NCBI RefSeq assembly: GCF_014898815.1
Contig: NW_026515544.1
Location: 1,054,001 to 1,118,000, forward strand
Source of the DNA: Panonychus citri
Taxonomy: Eukaryota; Arthropoda; Arachnida; Trombidiformes; Tetranychidae
DNA: 64,000 nucleotides
Direction of reading: 5' to 3'
The translations under genes and the position numbers were made by a program. Shown in pieces: positions 36,929 to 50,588 of this stretch. Each line of letters begins with the position of its first letter. Position 1 is the first letter of the stretch. The notes under the pieces were generated by a model. That model was not told the DNA's origin. It ran no database searches and saw nothing but the letters and a program-made list of their open reading frames with translations.

Positions 36929-37953
36929 TATCCATCGTCTTTGGCCTGTTTCACTTTGGACTGGAAGATTGGGAGAGATGAGAGGTTAGAGGTTTTTGTG
37001 AATTTGGAAACAAAAAAATTGTAGTCACGATGTTGAAATTTACTCCTCATATCATCAAGTGTGGGGATCATAACGTTGCTTCAATTATCGTCTCCATGTA
37101 TCTCCAGTGTGTTTAATATACATCCACAAACGATTACACAATTAACAGCATAGAATATAAATGATTTACATTACGATTTTAAATGTTCTTCATTTTAAAT
37201 TTAATATCAAACCAAGATGATTATTTTTTTTTCTGTTGTGAGAAAAGTGAACAAGAAAAATGATTAGTCAACTTGACGATTTTTACTTACTTGTTATAAG
37301 TGAACACACAGATTGTCTTTGTAATAATTAGAAAATTAAAATAATCAGGAATTAAAAGAAATAAATTAAATTGTTTGAAAGAATTTAATTAATTAAGGAA
37401 ACAATGAAAAGAGAAAAAAAAATTAATGAGAAAATTATGCTTTGGAGATCAGCTGATTATGCTTTTCGTTTCTTTGTTCTGATTGGCGGTCAATTGTTTT
37501 CTCTTTTCTTGTCACTTAAATTCAATTGATTAGTTGATGTTTTTTTCTCAAGTGTAATCAGGTGAATTAACTAATTCTTCTTAATAACTTAATCATGTGA
37601 AAGTGTTTATTATTTATCCTCAGGACATTGACCACCAACGGCTATTTACTAGTTAACCTGTAAACTTGGTTTCCCTTGATGGTTTTTCGCTTTTCTCTTC
37701 CTCCCACTTGACCCAACCAAGGTGAACATATTATATAGTTTTCTCCTATCTAATCATGAGGAGAAGATAATAATTGATAGATGAAGATAAACAGGTAAGA
37801 GATGAGAGAGAGAGAGAGAGAAAAGAAAACACCCCAAAGTAATGTCTTAATTTGGACTAACTCTCCAACTCCCCATATGATTATATAGCTCACAATGATT
37901 ACCATTATTGTTCGGAATTTTTTTCTCCATCTTTTTTTTTTGTCTTTTCTCAG

Positions 37954-38110
37954 GTCAAAGGAGCCAAATTAGGATAGAAGAGAGAGAGAAAATGATGCCT
38001 AGGAAGTATTTGGCCCACCCAAATAAAAAGAAAAGAAAAATTGTAAGTAAAGATATTATGTTATTTGTGAAGGGGAACAAGTTGAAATTTTCTCTCATTC
38101 GTACAGAGAG
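37954..38110 (+). other. Possible untranslated or short coding exon
   Basis: Flanked by a very good acceptor (poly-T, then TTTTCTCAG/G at 37953) and donor (AGAG/GTAAGG at 38111). The 157-nt interval is open in one frame, with basic content after an ATG at 37991. It has no recognisable homology. Most likely a 5' UTR exon of a gene whose coding part is not identified, or chance. Confidence 0.25.
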
Positions 38111-38345
38111 GTAAGGTTAATATCAATGGACCTAACCCATATTCAACCTTTGATTTTAGCCGATTCAATGAAGATTTTACCTCAGATTCTTATATCACTA
38201 TCATCATTTTCATCTTATCTTTTCAGATATTTACAGGGAATATGTACTTACCCTGCCTACCTTATGGCTCATCACTGTCAATAAGTTTGAAGATGTTGTT
38301 ATTGCCTCTTTTCATTTTGAGATCTTCATTTAACCTGACGAACGT

Positions 38346-38392
38346 ATCTCTCTCTCTCTCCTATTCCTCTCCTCTCTCTCTCTCTCTCTCTC
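38346..38392. repeat. CT-rich microsatellite pair
   Basis: Two CT runs (38346-38360 and 38371-38392) separated by CTATTCCTCTC. Confidence 0.8.
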
Positions 38393-41300
38393 CATCATCC
38401 CAAACCTTACCCATCACGTTTTCAACTGTCTGGGTGGTTTTTTGGTTCATACCTGTGCTTGTTATTGAAAGAGGAGGAAGAGCGATAAAAAAAGGAGAAG
38501 GAGGAAGCTCTGGATTAAGATACTAAGGCGTTTATACTTTCAACAGCCAACGGAATTACCTGGTCACTGTGTTAACTTATTCACCAACAATAGATTATCC
38601 CTTTGACCGATCATTAACCAATTTACCATTGATCACAACGGGAAAAAGTCAAATTGACAAATTGTACAACTATTATTTTCAGATTATCCAGTTGACACAT
38701 AATTAAGCTCGTTATCACAATCATCATCACCTTGAAAACAGGATTAACCTAAATCACCATAACAAGTTGTGACACATTGAGATTGATTATCAAATTTGGT
38801 CAAATTTGTATACATATTTAGCTGATGGACAAAAAAAACAGTTGACATGACAGATTAATGGAAATACGGATAAGATTAAATTGTGTGAATTTTCACATGA
38901 TTATTAATCATACGCTAATCATATCAACCAGTTAAATTACGATAATCATCCGAAAGTTGATCCGTACACAGTTGAGATGTGTAGTGACAGTGGGAAAGGT
39001 TAATTTAAAAGTTTAAATATTCAAGTTGATACCTTGATGAGGAGCAATTAATTTTTGATATGCATAAATACAATTAATTTTGTACGTTAATTTAGTCCAA
39101 CAACAACAAGATGAAGCAATAGACCTCAACAAAATGAATGGTCAACCAGTTCTGATGATTACCAATCAAGGTAATCATGTATTATATGAATATATAAGTT
39201 AGTTAATTGTTCATATGGAGATTTTTTTTTCTTCATCATTTCATTTTAGATTAATAATTTTTTTCTTCTTCTTTATTTTTCTCATCCTCATCATTAGATA
39301 ACATCTCGGAATCAACAACATCCTTTATCATTAATGGTATCACAGGATAATCATTTTGTTCAAGTTAAATCAGTAAAAATTAATCTTCATCATTTTGACT
39401 GATAATCGTGAGACCCACCACAGGTTAATATACATTGTGGTATTAATATTATTAAGATATTAACCACAATTTAAAGCCAATGAAATATAACATCAATTGA
39501 TTGTTATGAAAATCATTTTCCAGGATATTTTGTTTTCTTTGGGTTTAAACAGCAATCAAAATAATCTATTAACTATCAAATTAATATGATTTGATTTGGT
39601 TAACTGAAAACCCTGTGGTTTTATTTTTCTCAATAATATTCATCAATTTACCTCCAACTTATTAGATAATAACAACTATTCAAATATATTAATCATGATT
39701 TTGAAATTTAACTTATATTTCAACTTCAAATTCAATTTCTGTTAACCAAAATAATAGATCACTTTTATTATTACTAATCCTAATTCATCAATTCTAAACT
39801 ATAATATCAAATGTATCTGAATCGATGTAGAAAATTAGGTTAATACAATTACGATTATATTTAACCTTAACTAATCAGTTAACCAAAGATTATCACGTTT
39901 ATTAATCACTAATCAATTCCTATTCCTAAATAAGTCATGTAGATGATGAGAGTTAATGGTAACAATTTAATTGAACATTAACTTGATTTGATTTACATAG
40001 ATATTCATTTTTTAATCACAGTTAATTTCCTGTTCCTATTGATAATATCACAACAATTTAAATAATCATCATCTCTCAGCTTGAAACATTTAAACATCTT
40101 AATTCAGTTTTCACTGTTAATCAATGATCTCAATCAGTTGATTGCTCATCATATTTTTTTTAATACCTTTTCGTAGGCGAAAGTAATTTAATACTAATCT
40201 GACGTCATTGAATCAGATTGAAATTTAATCATTTTATTCAATTCAATTCATTCATTATTCAATTCTCTTAATAATCATTCTAAATTCAAATTTAATTTCT
40301 CTAATATCAACTTTTAAACATCTAATTCAATTTACTAAAGCTGTTCTAAATCAAATGATCTGAATCTTTTAGTTCTTCCTAGAAATTAGGTTTCTTGATA
40401 ATCTTCGCTCAGACAACTAATCGATCAATCAATTAATCTATTAACATTCAATTTGAACATTTTTCCTCAACAATCAAACAATTAATTCTAATATAATCTT
40501 CTTAATTGTTACAGGTTTAATTACAATGGTTTCCCTCCCGATTCCTGGGATTAATTGTTGAAAGTTATCATGATTAACTTTAATTTGGAAGCCAATGATT
40601 GTCATAATAATTTGACAGGAATACACAAAAGATTATCATTCAATTTATTAATTGTTACAATCCAGTTAATTTAAAATTCTTAACCATAATCCAGTTATAC
40701 TCTGAAATAACGGTAAACAGTTAATGGTAACAATTTACACTTTATCCTTGCTAATCACGTTTCAATGGTTAATTTAAAAACAATGATAAAGATAATGATT
40801 AAGCTTTTCCATTGTTATTATATATACGATACAGATTAGACAAAGTAATCAAATTAACTAACAATCATAATTAGTGTTGGAAAATTATTTTAAATTTTCT
40901 GATATTAAACTGGTTTAAATTTGATTCTGTATTGTTTTTGTTTTTGTAGGTTAACCTGATTAACTGATAACAATTTAACAACACAAAAATTAAAGGTAAA
41001 ATTAACTCTCATCTTTTTATATTTAAACTGTAACAACCATTTAATAAGGTGTAAAAATTAATATCAACAATTAACTAATTCTAGTTGAAACAATTAATAC
41101 ATTTTACGTTCAAATGACTAAATTTAAATCACTCAACATTTAGTAATCAACTTAAAATCATAATCATCATTTTGATTATTCAACAACATTCAATGATAAT
41201 TAGTTTAATTGTAACTTAATGATAATTTTTGTGATTTACTAATTTAGTTAAGGTAAAAGTTTTCATTTTCAAGATTTGATTTGATTTGGGGTTTTAATTG

Positions 41301-41730
41301 TTGTCGATCAAATAATCAATTGTTTTGTGTCCTTAATTTTTTGGATTAAACTGATTCACTGATGTTGATTATTTATAATGATGATTTAACAATTAGTTTG
41401 CTAAAGAAATCAAATCAATGATGATTAACTAATGAGCTTTTGTTTTTTTAATAAGTTTTGATTTCTTGATGTTTTTCAACTTGATTCTGATTAAATTAAC
41501 TTTTAATTGTTCACGATCAATTGTGGTTACAGTTAATTGTAATAACCCGCAGTTCGTGAGTTATTATTATCAAAAAAAGACTAATCATCAAACAATTTAC
41601 AGAAAATGATTAAAACCTTTGCAATCAAATGAAGCAAAAGTAACAAGAGTTAATTGTTTAAATAATAATCAACTGATTGTTTCCAAATAATCAACAACAA
41701 TTAAGGGACCAAGGAAGCTGATTCCGTTAT

Positions 41731-41753
41731 AATTGTAATTGTAATTGTAATTG
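41731..41753. repeat. (AATTGT)4 hexamer array
   Basis: AATTGT repeated almost four times, a tandem version of the dispersed TTAATTGT word. Confidence 0.9.
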
Positions 41754-42962
41754 ACTGACCAACAATTTACTTGATTGATATTAACTTTTATATTGTTAAC
41801 TAATCGTGATCACAATCAACATCAAAATCATAATCATTATTAATCATGATAATATTAATAATCAAACAACATGAATCACAATTAAGATTAACAAATAATA
41901 CAATTGTAATTGTCATTATGTGTCTCATGTCAAATTGTAATTGTTATGATTTAATAATTGTAATAATCAAATTGAAATGATAATCCAATGAACATAATCA
42001 ACACAAATTCTGAAAAATATATGAATAATTAAATTTAATTATTCATCAGCAACAATTTGAATTAATTGTTTCTGTTTTCAACTGAATACAAACTTGAACA
42101 ATTTATTAATATTTTCTTATTGATTGTTGAAATATAAAAGTTTAGGTTAATGATTAATTATCATTAACAAATCGTGACAAGTTAATCATCATTCACAATT
42201 GAGATAATATTATTGATTGTTTACTTTTTAATTACAATTTAAAGTTAATCAATCAAACAATTTTCTCAAATCATCAAAGTTAAACATCACTCTCTGTATG
42301 TGATCAAATGTAAATACAATAATAATAATCAGTGAGGATGATGATCAACGATGACAATTAACATTTGAATTAAATCAATTTACAACAATTAAGAACTGAT
42401 AATAAATAATAATAATGATCAACAATCAAGGTTAATAGTTAAACTTTCCGATAATCAGTTGGAAACTTTTTCTTTCACTTTGATTGTTAATTTCATGATT
42501 AACTATTCATCATTTATGATTGAATCATCTTTAATTATACAAATTGTCATGAGAACAATTAACTTAATTGTTGTAAAAGAAACAGAAAAAAAAACTAAAC
42601 CCACTCGATTATTCAAATTGACCATTGACTTTTTTGGCTCTTTGGGTTGGCGACATTTACTTATTGTTGTTAATCAAAATTTTCTTAATTGTTGTTGATT
42701 TAATTTTCTGTTTAGGCGGTTGACCTTTTAAGGTCTTCATCTAGAGCCCTCATTTATTGACCTCTGGTCTTTGATTAGTTGATTAGCTTAATGATTATCA
42801 TTTGAAATTCTGATTGTTGTTTTGTTTTCAATTCTCTGTCCAAATATTGACTAACTAATCAAATCTTTTGCCCACCGAGTTGATAATTAACTTTTCTGAC
42901 AGAAAGAGACGCTGATTCAATGGCGGTGGTCTATTCCCACCTTCATCTTTGGGATGATGAAG

Positions 42963-42989
42963 ATCATCATCATCATCATCATCATCATC
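42963..42989. repeat. (ATC)9 microsatellite
   Basis: Perfect ATC/CAT run, like those at 35992 and 36901. Confidence 0.9.
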
Positions 42990-45056
42990 TCCATCATCTT
43001 CTTCCTCCTCCTCTTTGATTTGTTTTGTTTTTCTCCATCATAATAATAGAAACCAGAAAAAGAATTTAAATTTTCATCATTTAAAACTTTTTTCTTTCTT
43101 TTCTCTCTAATTCAATTGTTCGTATCTAACAATTAATAGATACTCTGTATCTTAATTACACCCATGTAGGTATTATAATTAAGATTATTCTCAGACTAAT
43201 CTATTCTTTAATTTCAATTATCTCTCTCCTACCTGTTTCTCCTCTCAGAATGAGTGAGATTTTACATTCTAAATCTATTAGTTTCGATTAACTTACCAAC
43301 TTAATTAACATTGTGAAGACATAATTAAACCTCCTCTCCCTTGTTAGAAAAGTTAATTAGTATATCTAGAAAGAAAAAGAAATCTAATTAACTTTAATTC
43401 TTATATTATTACTTCTTAATCAATGGCCTGTCTATTTATTATAATAGATTTGACCACCAATGGTCAGTAAGAAACAAAAAACCATCATCAAAGTTTAAAT
43501 TTTCACAATTGCGGGAAAATATTAACAATTTTGATTATTACACAATCCAAACTGTAATTATGGTTAATTGTAATTTCAAATCTCTCAAATTATAACCCAA
43601 ACAATTAACAATCACATTACAGGATAACAATAAGTTTCGATATTGAAAATAAAAGATCAATTCAAGGATAATCTTAATTTAGATTCGGATATTGATTGAC
43701 AATTGTGCTTGACAATTTGAATGCTACAAGTTGGACAATCAGTTGAATCATATTAAGATGTGACATTTAATTTACTTTGAATTAATTTCAATTTAACTTG
43801 ATGTGTGAATAGTTTAATATGATTATCCAAATTCAATTGAGCAGTTCAACTAATCAAATGTAACTTCAAGTCATTGAGAGCGGGTAAAGATCATCAAGCT
43901 GAAAGAGCTCAGGTTTTCACGTGTTGATTCAAACTTGATGATTAAGATAATTTAATTATAATCGTTGTAATAATGATTACGATTACATCGGGATTAAGTG
44001 GATTTATGAACCAGGAAATATGCTCATGGTTCATGGGAAAGCGAAAGGTGTAAATGATGAACTTGAAAAAAAGGAGAAAATTTTCTTACCGTCAATTGTG
44101 ATTCCATTACGGTGATGATTATAATCATCATCGTAATGATGGTGATGATTAAACTTGATTATTACAATTCTACAACAACAATCAACAGCTCCGGAAGTTT
44201 CACCGGTAGAATCAGTAAATTGTTTAAATCAGTAATTTACAATTTAACTTTTGCCAATTTTGAAAAAACTTTCCGTTCATTGGGATAACCTGTTTTCCTT
44301 TATTGTTTGATTGTAGATCTTTAATTTTGCTAATCATTACTGAACAATCAACTGATATTGAATTAAATTATCAACCATTGATAGACAATAAATTACAATT
44401 AAATTTGATTGCTTCTTCTTATAATCATCATTCAATAATAACACAATTATACAACAATCAACTTGAATTGATTATTGTAATTTTCATGAACCTTAGGATT
44501 TTCTTAGGAAATTTAATTTAATTTATTCAATTAAATATTCATGTTAACAAGTTGATTATTAAAGTTATTGATGATTAAATAATACCTTTTGATTGTATTG
44601 GTAAGCAATTTACATATAAATCACAAGCAAACAATTTAAATTAAATCATAAATCTCAATGAATTTTGGTTCATTGTTAAGCTAAACTTTTGTCAATACAA
44701 ATTTAGACTTGAAATGATTAAATTAAATTGTTTTCTGGCGATTAAGGTTGATTGTGATTCAGTTGATTCACTGATTGTTTTCTTAAAATTTTAATCATCT
44801 CATTTTCTCCCAGCTAATCATCAAAATCTAACCTGAAAATCTGTTTCATATTAATCATATGAAAGTCTACCTACAGATAGAAAAGGAAAATTAATTAATT
44901 GTTATCAACAATCAAGGTGATTTGTTTTTCTTTTCCTTTAATTTGATACAAATACTTTATATTTCTTAATTAAAACAAATTGTTATTCTGTCCAATTTAC
45001 TTTGATTGTGGGTGATCAATATCCTTTTGTATAAATGGCTTGTTAAGAGGTAGAAA

Positions 45057-45074
45057 TTAATTGTTAACAATTAA
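45057..45074. repeat. 18-bp perfect palindrome made of the dispersed word
   Basis: TTAATTGTTAACAATTAA equals its own reverse complement. It is a head-to-head fusion of TTAATTGT and ACAATTAA. Confidence 0.85.
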
Positions 45075-47218
45075 TAAAATAAAAAACAACAAATTAGAAA
45101 ATTAAAAAATATGAGATCAATGGTAAGAAAAGTGGATTAGATTAAGAGGATAATACAATTAATACTTGAAACAATATGTTAACTGTTGAGATGATAAAAC
45201 AATAAGAGAAATTGTAAATGATAATCATCAACAAAATTAGTTGATTAACACGAAAAAAAAAATTAGAACATAACAGTTAAGATTATATATTGTTCATAAC
45301 GAGTTAAATTGTTGCTGGAAGCATTTAACGTGAGAATTGACGTTCCAAGGTGTGGTTAATTGTTGATGTTGGTGTTGATAGAAACACCATAATATATAAA
45401 AATAGTCAACACCAAGAAAAGAAATGATTAGTTGGTTTAATTGTGGCTGTTGTTGATTTAGTAATCACTTTGCATTGGATATAATTAAGAAGGTTGTCTG
45501 GATTAAAAGATAAGCCAGAAAGATTAAAATCCTAATCCATTGATCAACAGGTAAGTTTAGATTTCCATTGATGTTTTCCTTTTGTTTCAATCTAAATAGA
45601 GAAAGTTGAAGAAGAAAAAAAAAGATCAACAATTAATATTAATACAGTTAATAATCAAACTAATGGTCACTCTCGATTGGTGATAAAATTAGTGGACGAA
45701 CCTTGATGATTTATTAATACTCTTTGTGGTCAGTTAATTTGAATGCATATTAATTATTATGATGATCCTTTGGTCAATCGGTTGATTGTTGAGTCTCTTT
45801 TGTTTACCAAATTTTGGCTCATTGTTTTCATCAATTTATTCACTTGGATTAATAATTTAGTAGATGATTAGGTTTATATTGTTTCTAATCCATTCTCTTC
45901 AGTCTATCTAATCCTTATCACCACCGTAACCAACATGACCACTACTTCATCACCACCACCTCCACCTCCACCTTGATCTAAACCCTTGATTGTTGTATCA
46001 TCATATTGCATCAGATCGTTTACCTGTCAAGGTATTTAACATATGAATAGTTACCTGAATGAAAGGAGGGTTTGGTTAAATTTGATGAAAGAATAGAAAA
46101 CAAAAAATAGAGAGAAAAATAATTAGATAAAAGAGAAATTAACATTTGATCAAAAGATATAATCAGTTGATTGTTATGATGAGATTAACATCAATGGAAT
46201 TAGAAAAGTATAAGCAAATGGATACAAACCATTGAGGAGAAATTAAAAAACAAATCAGGTTACAATTAGTGTTCTAATTAATATTATCTATTGAATTAGA
46301 ATTAGTTGAAAATCAATATTAGTTGATGATTGAAGTTGTCATGTTGATTTTTCATCAGAAAAGGTCAACTGATTTAGCGGGAAAATTATCTCAGTTTCTA
46401 TTCTTATATATAATCAGATTCTGATATTAAAGATATGAAAATTACTCCAATGAGCGATTAATTATTTCATTGATTTAATTGGAAACTCATCAGCTTTTAT
46501 CACCTTGTTGATTGTAACCTTCATTTCTTTCACCGGGGATAATGATTACAATTGAATAACAGTCAACTATTTATAAAACTGCTGCGAATGGTTTGATTAA
46601 CTGTTGAGATGATCATTGAACCAATAGAAATTAATTAAATCATTTCAAGTGTAACTCTTGATGGTGTAGTTTTTTTTTATATGTTGTTGATGTTATTTGG
46701 CCTTTCATATTTTATAGTCTTTAATTTACAATCCAAAGAAATAATATAAGGAAAGGAGCAATAAGAAATCAGCAAAACAAAAAGATTATCATTTCTATCA
46801 ATTAGATTTTGACAGATCTTTTTTTCTTTCCCAATTTTGTTTTTGTTAATTGTTAATCAGGTTAAGGTGAGCCATTGCCGTTAGTAGCCAAATGATTCTT
46901 GATGCTGGTTGTAGATTTGTTAAAGTGGAGGTGGTGGTTTGTGGTTGTGGTGGTCAAGTCTGTAAGTTGAAAATCTTTTCATTGATTCGTTGATAAAGAG
47001 TCACGATTAACATTGAATATCTTAATATTAATTGAACAACACCCAAATTAATGCTGTTTTCAATTTGTTAATATACAATTTGCGGTTTTGCTCTTGGTGT
47101 TTGGATGTTATTGTTTGATATTAATGGTAGTTTTTAAAAATTTAAATTAGATTGTCATCAAATTATTGTTTTTTAGCCGTCGTCGTTGATTTGTTTGTCT
47201 TGAATTGTTTTATTTCAA

Positions 47219-50200
47219 TCATCGATAAATTCTTGATAAACTTCTCATCGAAGAAATGAGTAATTTTATATTGGTTGCTCTATGGAAAAAAAAGAGAATA
47301 AGGAAAAGAAATTTACATTATTTAATTAAGATTGACTGTTATTTGATTATTGACTTACTTTTTTATAGTCTCATAGAATTCTTGTAATGATTGTGGAGCT
47401 GATTCTGGTGTTACTGGGTGTAAGTGTATTGAAACAGCTTGTAAAGTTTTCTCCAACCATTGAAACTTCGAGTTTTATCCCAAGTTAACAAATTCCATAA
47501 AATGTCAGCCATGTCAGGAATATAAAATGATGGTAATGTGACGAGAGCACAATTCATCAAGGTGTTTACTAGTTTCTGTCCGTAACAAGTATCATTTCCC
47601 ATGCAACCGGTTAACAATTGTTCAACCTGATCACGAACAATTGGAGATGAATTAGTGTTTTTACCAGCACCCGCACTAATTAGTTCAACTATGAATTTAC
47701 AGACAGAGGTGATACCATCTCGATGTTCTAAGGCTAGTGAGGCTAAAGATAATTCAAGAATTTGACCAAGCAAAGAGAATGAAAGGAAACGCTGCGCATT
47801 TTTCTGCAAATACCTGTTCAAACAAAAGAAAAAAGGAAAAAAATCAGTTAGAATTGTAAATGATTATTGGCAATAAAATGTTATAAGATAATTTACCTGG
47901 TACAAAGTCTAAAAAAGTCGTCAATAGTTTCAGGATGATTTCTTAAATCTACCTGTTGTCCAGTAAGGAGAGCACAGGTCGGTCTCCAAAAATGTGTCAA
48001 CATTTCTAAAAGACCATTGTCAATCTTTTCTCTGTCTATATCCGTTAGTGATAAATCTCGGGTATCACCAAATTCATCAACCAAAATGGAGGCTAAATAA
48101 AGGTAACATGAATGTTGTGGAAATTGGGAGTAAAGGTTGACAATACATTCAGCAACCGGAATAAGAAGATGAATTGGTCTTAAACATCGTATCACATAGC
48201 GAAGACATCTACAGGATTTCTCAACGGTTCGAGCATCACTTGTACTTGAACTGTGTTTGAGAACCGCATCAATCAATTTCCATAGCTCCATTACTCTTAC
48301 ATCCAAAGGAGATTCGTTAGAAGATAAATTGGGAATCCTTGGTTTAAGTCGTAAACCTCGGAAAATTGAAGATATTCTATCCATGTAAACAACTGGATCG
48401 GGTTTACCATGTTCAACGGTTCCACTAACAATTCGACTTAGACGTTCAATATTGGGCTCCAAAAGTTTTACGATAACAATTTCTTGGTCTATCCGTGTTT
48501 TGTTTTCGGTTGATTGGCTTACAACAGTTGAACAACATTGAAGTAAATTATGTGTCGCTGCTTCATTGAGAACATCAGCTTGTATACAGATTTGCATTAA
48601 CAGTTCAATGATACTATCATTTCCAATAAGATGCCTTGAAGCACAACAGCCAACAATTTGATGTAAAGATGAGGCAGCAATTGATGAAAGGCTTACATTT
48701 GATTCTGATGAGCAAGCGGCTTTGGACAATTCAACCATAGACTTTTCTTGAGAATTGTTGGTGATTAAAGGTAAGAGGTAGTCAAGAACATGATTAAATA
48801 AGATTGTAGGTTGATTTTCAAACCAATCACTTAATTCACCTAATATGTTACAACAGGTAGCAAATATTTGTGGATGAAGGGATCGTAACTGTCCACCAGT
48901 ATTAGGATTAAATTGACATTGGCGGGTGAATAAAATGAGGTTAACAGTATCAGTGACCAAAGCTGCATCTTCATAAATATCTTTGATAAGGCAAAGTATC
49001 ATGAAAAGATAAGCTTCATCTTGCTCCCAGGAACCTTGATCTTTACTCATTTGACCCAAAGAGGCTTTCAAACTGTTAACAATGTTGTTATGGCGAAGAT
49101 AATTGGAAGCACCAACGATTAAGACTACCTTTTTGACTAAATCTCTGACTCTTATACGAAATTCTTGTAGATCTGATTGTGGACTTAATAGACTTTCTTG
49201 ATCCGTGTCTAATTGACAGTGAACTGTTAAACCATCCAAAAGTTTCATTACATGTTGACTGTAAGTAACGGCGACGTGATTATTACGTTTATTAAGAAGA
49301 TCTGCAAATCGATACCAGAATTGGAAAGTTATCTCAGCCACCTCATAATCATAATGATCAACACAGCGTAATACAAGGTTAACCAAATTGATACCAGTGA
49401 CTGGTGAATTAACGGGCATTTGATTATCTCCAATAATTAACGGAGAGACAACTGACTCTGCCATTTCGGTGAATATTCGGCTAAAGTTGACTGATTTATC
49501 GATGTCTTCATTATTAACAGAATGTTGATAAACTCCTTCTAATTGGTAAATTTGAATCAACAGATAATGAGTTAAATGTTGGTATTTTTCATACTCTTCA
49601 CATAAAAGTGCAGCACTACAAATTGTATCAGCTGCAGCATCATGAATTGTATCAGGAGTTTTTGGATCTTGAAGTGAACCAAAAATTGAGGTTAATAATG
49701 GCTCAATACAATTAATATCACTAGCATCAATTATGGTTAACCAGGCTCCTAGACATCGATATATTTTGGCAACTAATTTTTCAGCCAATTGTTGTGTTGA
49801 TTCAGGCTCATCTGATTCATTACCATGTAATTGGTGTTTCACCTCTGATAAGGTATTATTTAAGAAGGGAATTATTTTAGGACCAATACTAGTAAGATAT
49901 TTAAGCATCACAACCCTTCTACTATTACCAACAGTTTTTAAATTAGGATTTCTAGATTGATTAAGCTCTTCTGGTAGTAAAGTCAACATTTCAACCACCA
50001 CATACCAGTCAAGGCCACTGGCAACCAATTCCTCGACAGGATTAGACCAAGAGGCATCTAAAAATAGAGATGAAAAAAAAAGTTATAAATCGATCATTAA
50101 AAAAAAAGTATTAGAATATTTATAATTTGAATATAAGAAGATAAAGTTGAAAAATGTATTGAGATTTGGAAGCTGAGCGATTATCGTGATTGGTCGAGTT

Positions 50201-50588
50201 AGATTATGAATTACTTACCTAAAATAGCTAAATAAGTAAGACATAGAGCTAATTGGGTTTGTATAACTGGAACATTTATCTCTTTACAGTGATTAATTAC
50301 TGAGTTTCGAAGTGCTGTATATGAATCAGGTGGAAGCTCATTGAAGCTTGTTTGTAATTTCGTCCGTAAAGTTTGGGCAGCATAGCAACACGATTCAACA
50401 TCCTTTTTCCTGAGCAACAGTTGATCAGCGATTTCCCAGGCGAAGACACTTTTCTGAACAACTTCAAGCCAACTTCCGGCAATCTTTTTAGCCTCTTTAT
50501 CGGTGCAAACTTCATTCCGATAGAATCGATCAATAGCCTCTAATACTTGATCAAGGCTTGGTGGTGAGGTGATCTCAGTAAGAGACAT
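47219..50588 (-). CDS. TNPO3: Transportin-3 (importin-beta family nuclear import receptor), one frameshift
   Basis: Imports SR-type splicing factors into the nucleus (family knowledge). Four exons: 50588-50219, 50057-47897, 47813-47359 and 47279-47219, about 1015 aa; vertebrate TNPO3 is 923. Conserved landmarks are the N-terminal AWEI.DQLL, DVESC..AAQT and QTSF.ELP.DS, the EV.E..F.FWYR block, the CCRCLR..VRC block and HSC.LYL.SILVDE..., all as in TNPO3 rather than importin-13. The short final exon ends in a RSLSRIYR tail aligned with the family's DFTRLFR end. In exon 3 the frame breaks at about 47466-47470. After SF the true continuation (WLEKTLQAV) is in another frame, as if one A were missing from an AAA run. 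Since this is a conserved gene that is otherwise whole, an assembly indel is the simplest reading. Divergent from TM9SF3. Confidence 0.92.

Larger units (their letters stand above)
35991..38530. other. Noncoding region of different texture (purine-rich, GC-richer islets)
   Basis: Here the ACAATTAA word thins out and GAT/GA-rich and slightly GC-richer pieces appear. A strong plus-strand donor (CCAG/GTAAGT) lies at 36347, and 36815-36880 is a GC-richer islet. These are features expected around a promoter or untranslated exons, but no coding exon is convincing. Confidence 0.4.
38531..47218. other. Long noncoding region upstream of TNPO3 3' end
   Basis: No convincing gene. AT-rich, again dense in ACAATTAA/TTAATTGT. 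Isolated splice-like sites (donor CAACAG/GTAAGT at about 45549, acceptor CTCTTCAG near 45902) are not tied to coding sequence. The open frame at 42459-42698 is of low complexity. The last few hundred bases should include the TNPO3 3' UTR. Confidence 0.5.

Noticed and set aside
38242..38526. Plus-strand 94-aa ORF
   Set aside because: Mostly translation of CT microsatellites (Ser/Leu repeats).
42459..42698. Plus-strand 79-aa ORF
   Set aside because: Low-complexity Ile/Asn/Leu content typical of AT-rich noncoding DNA; no splice sites or homology seen.
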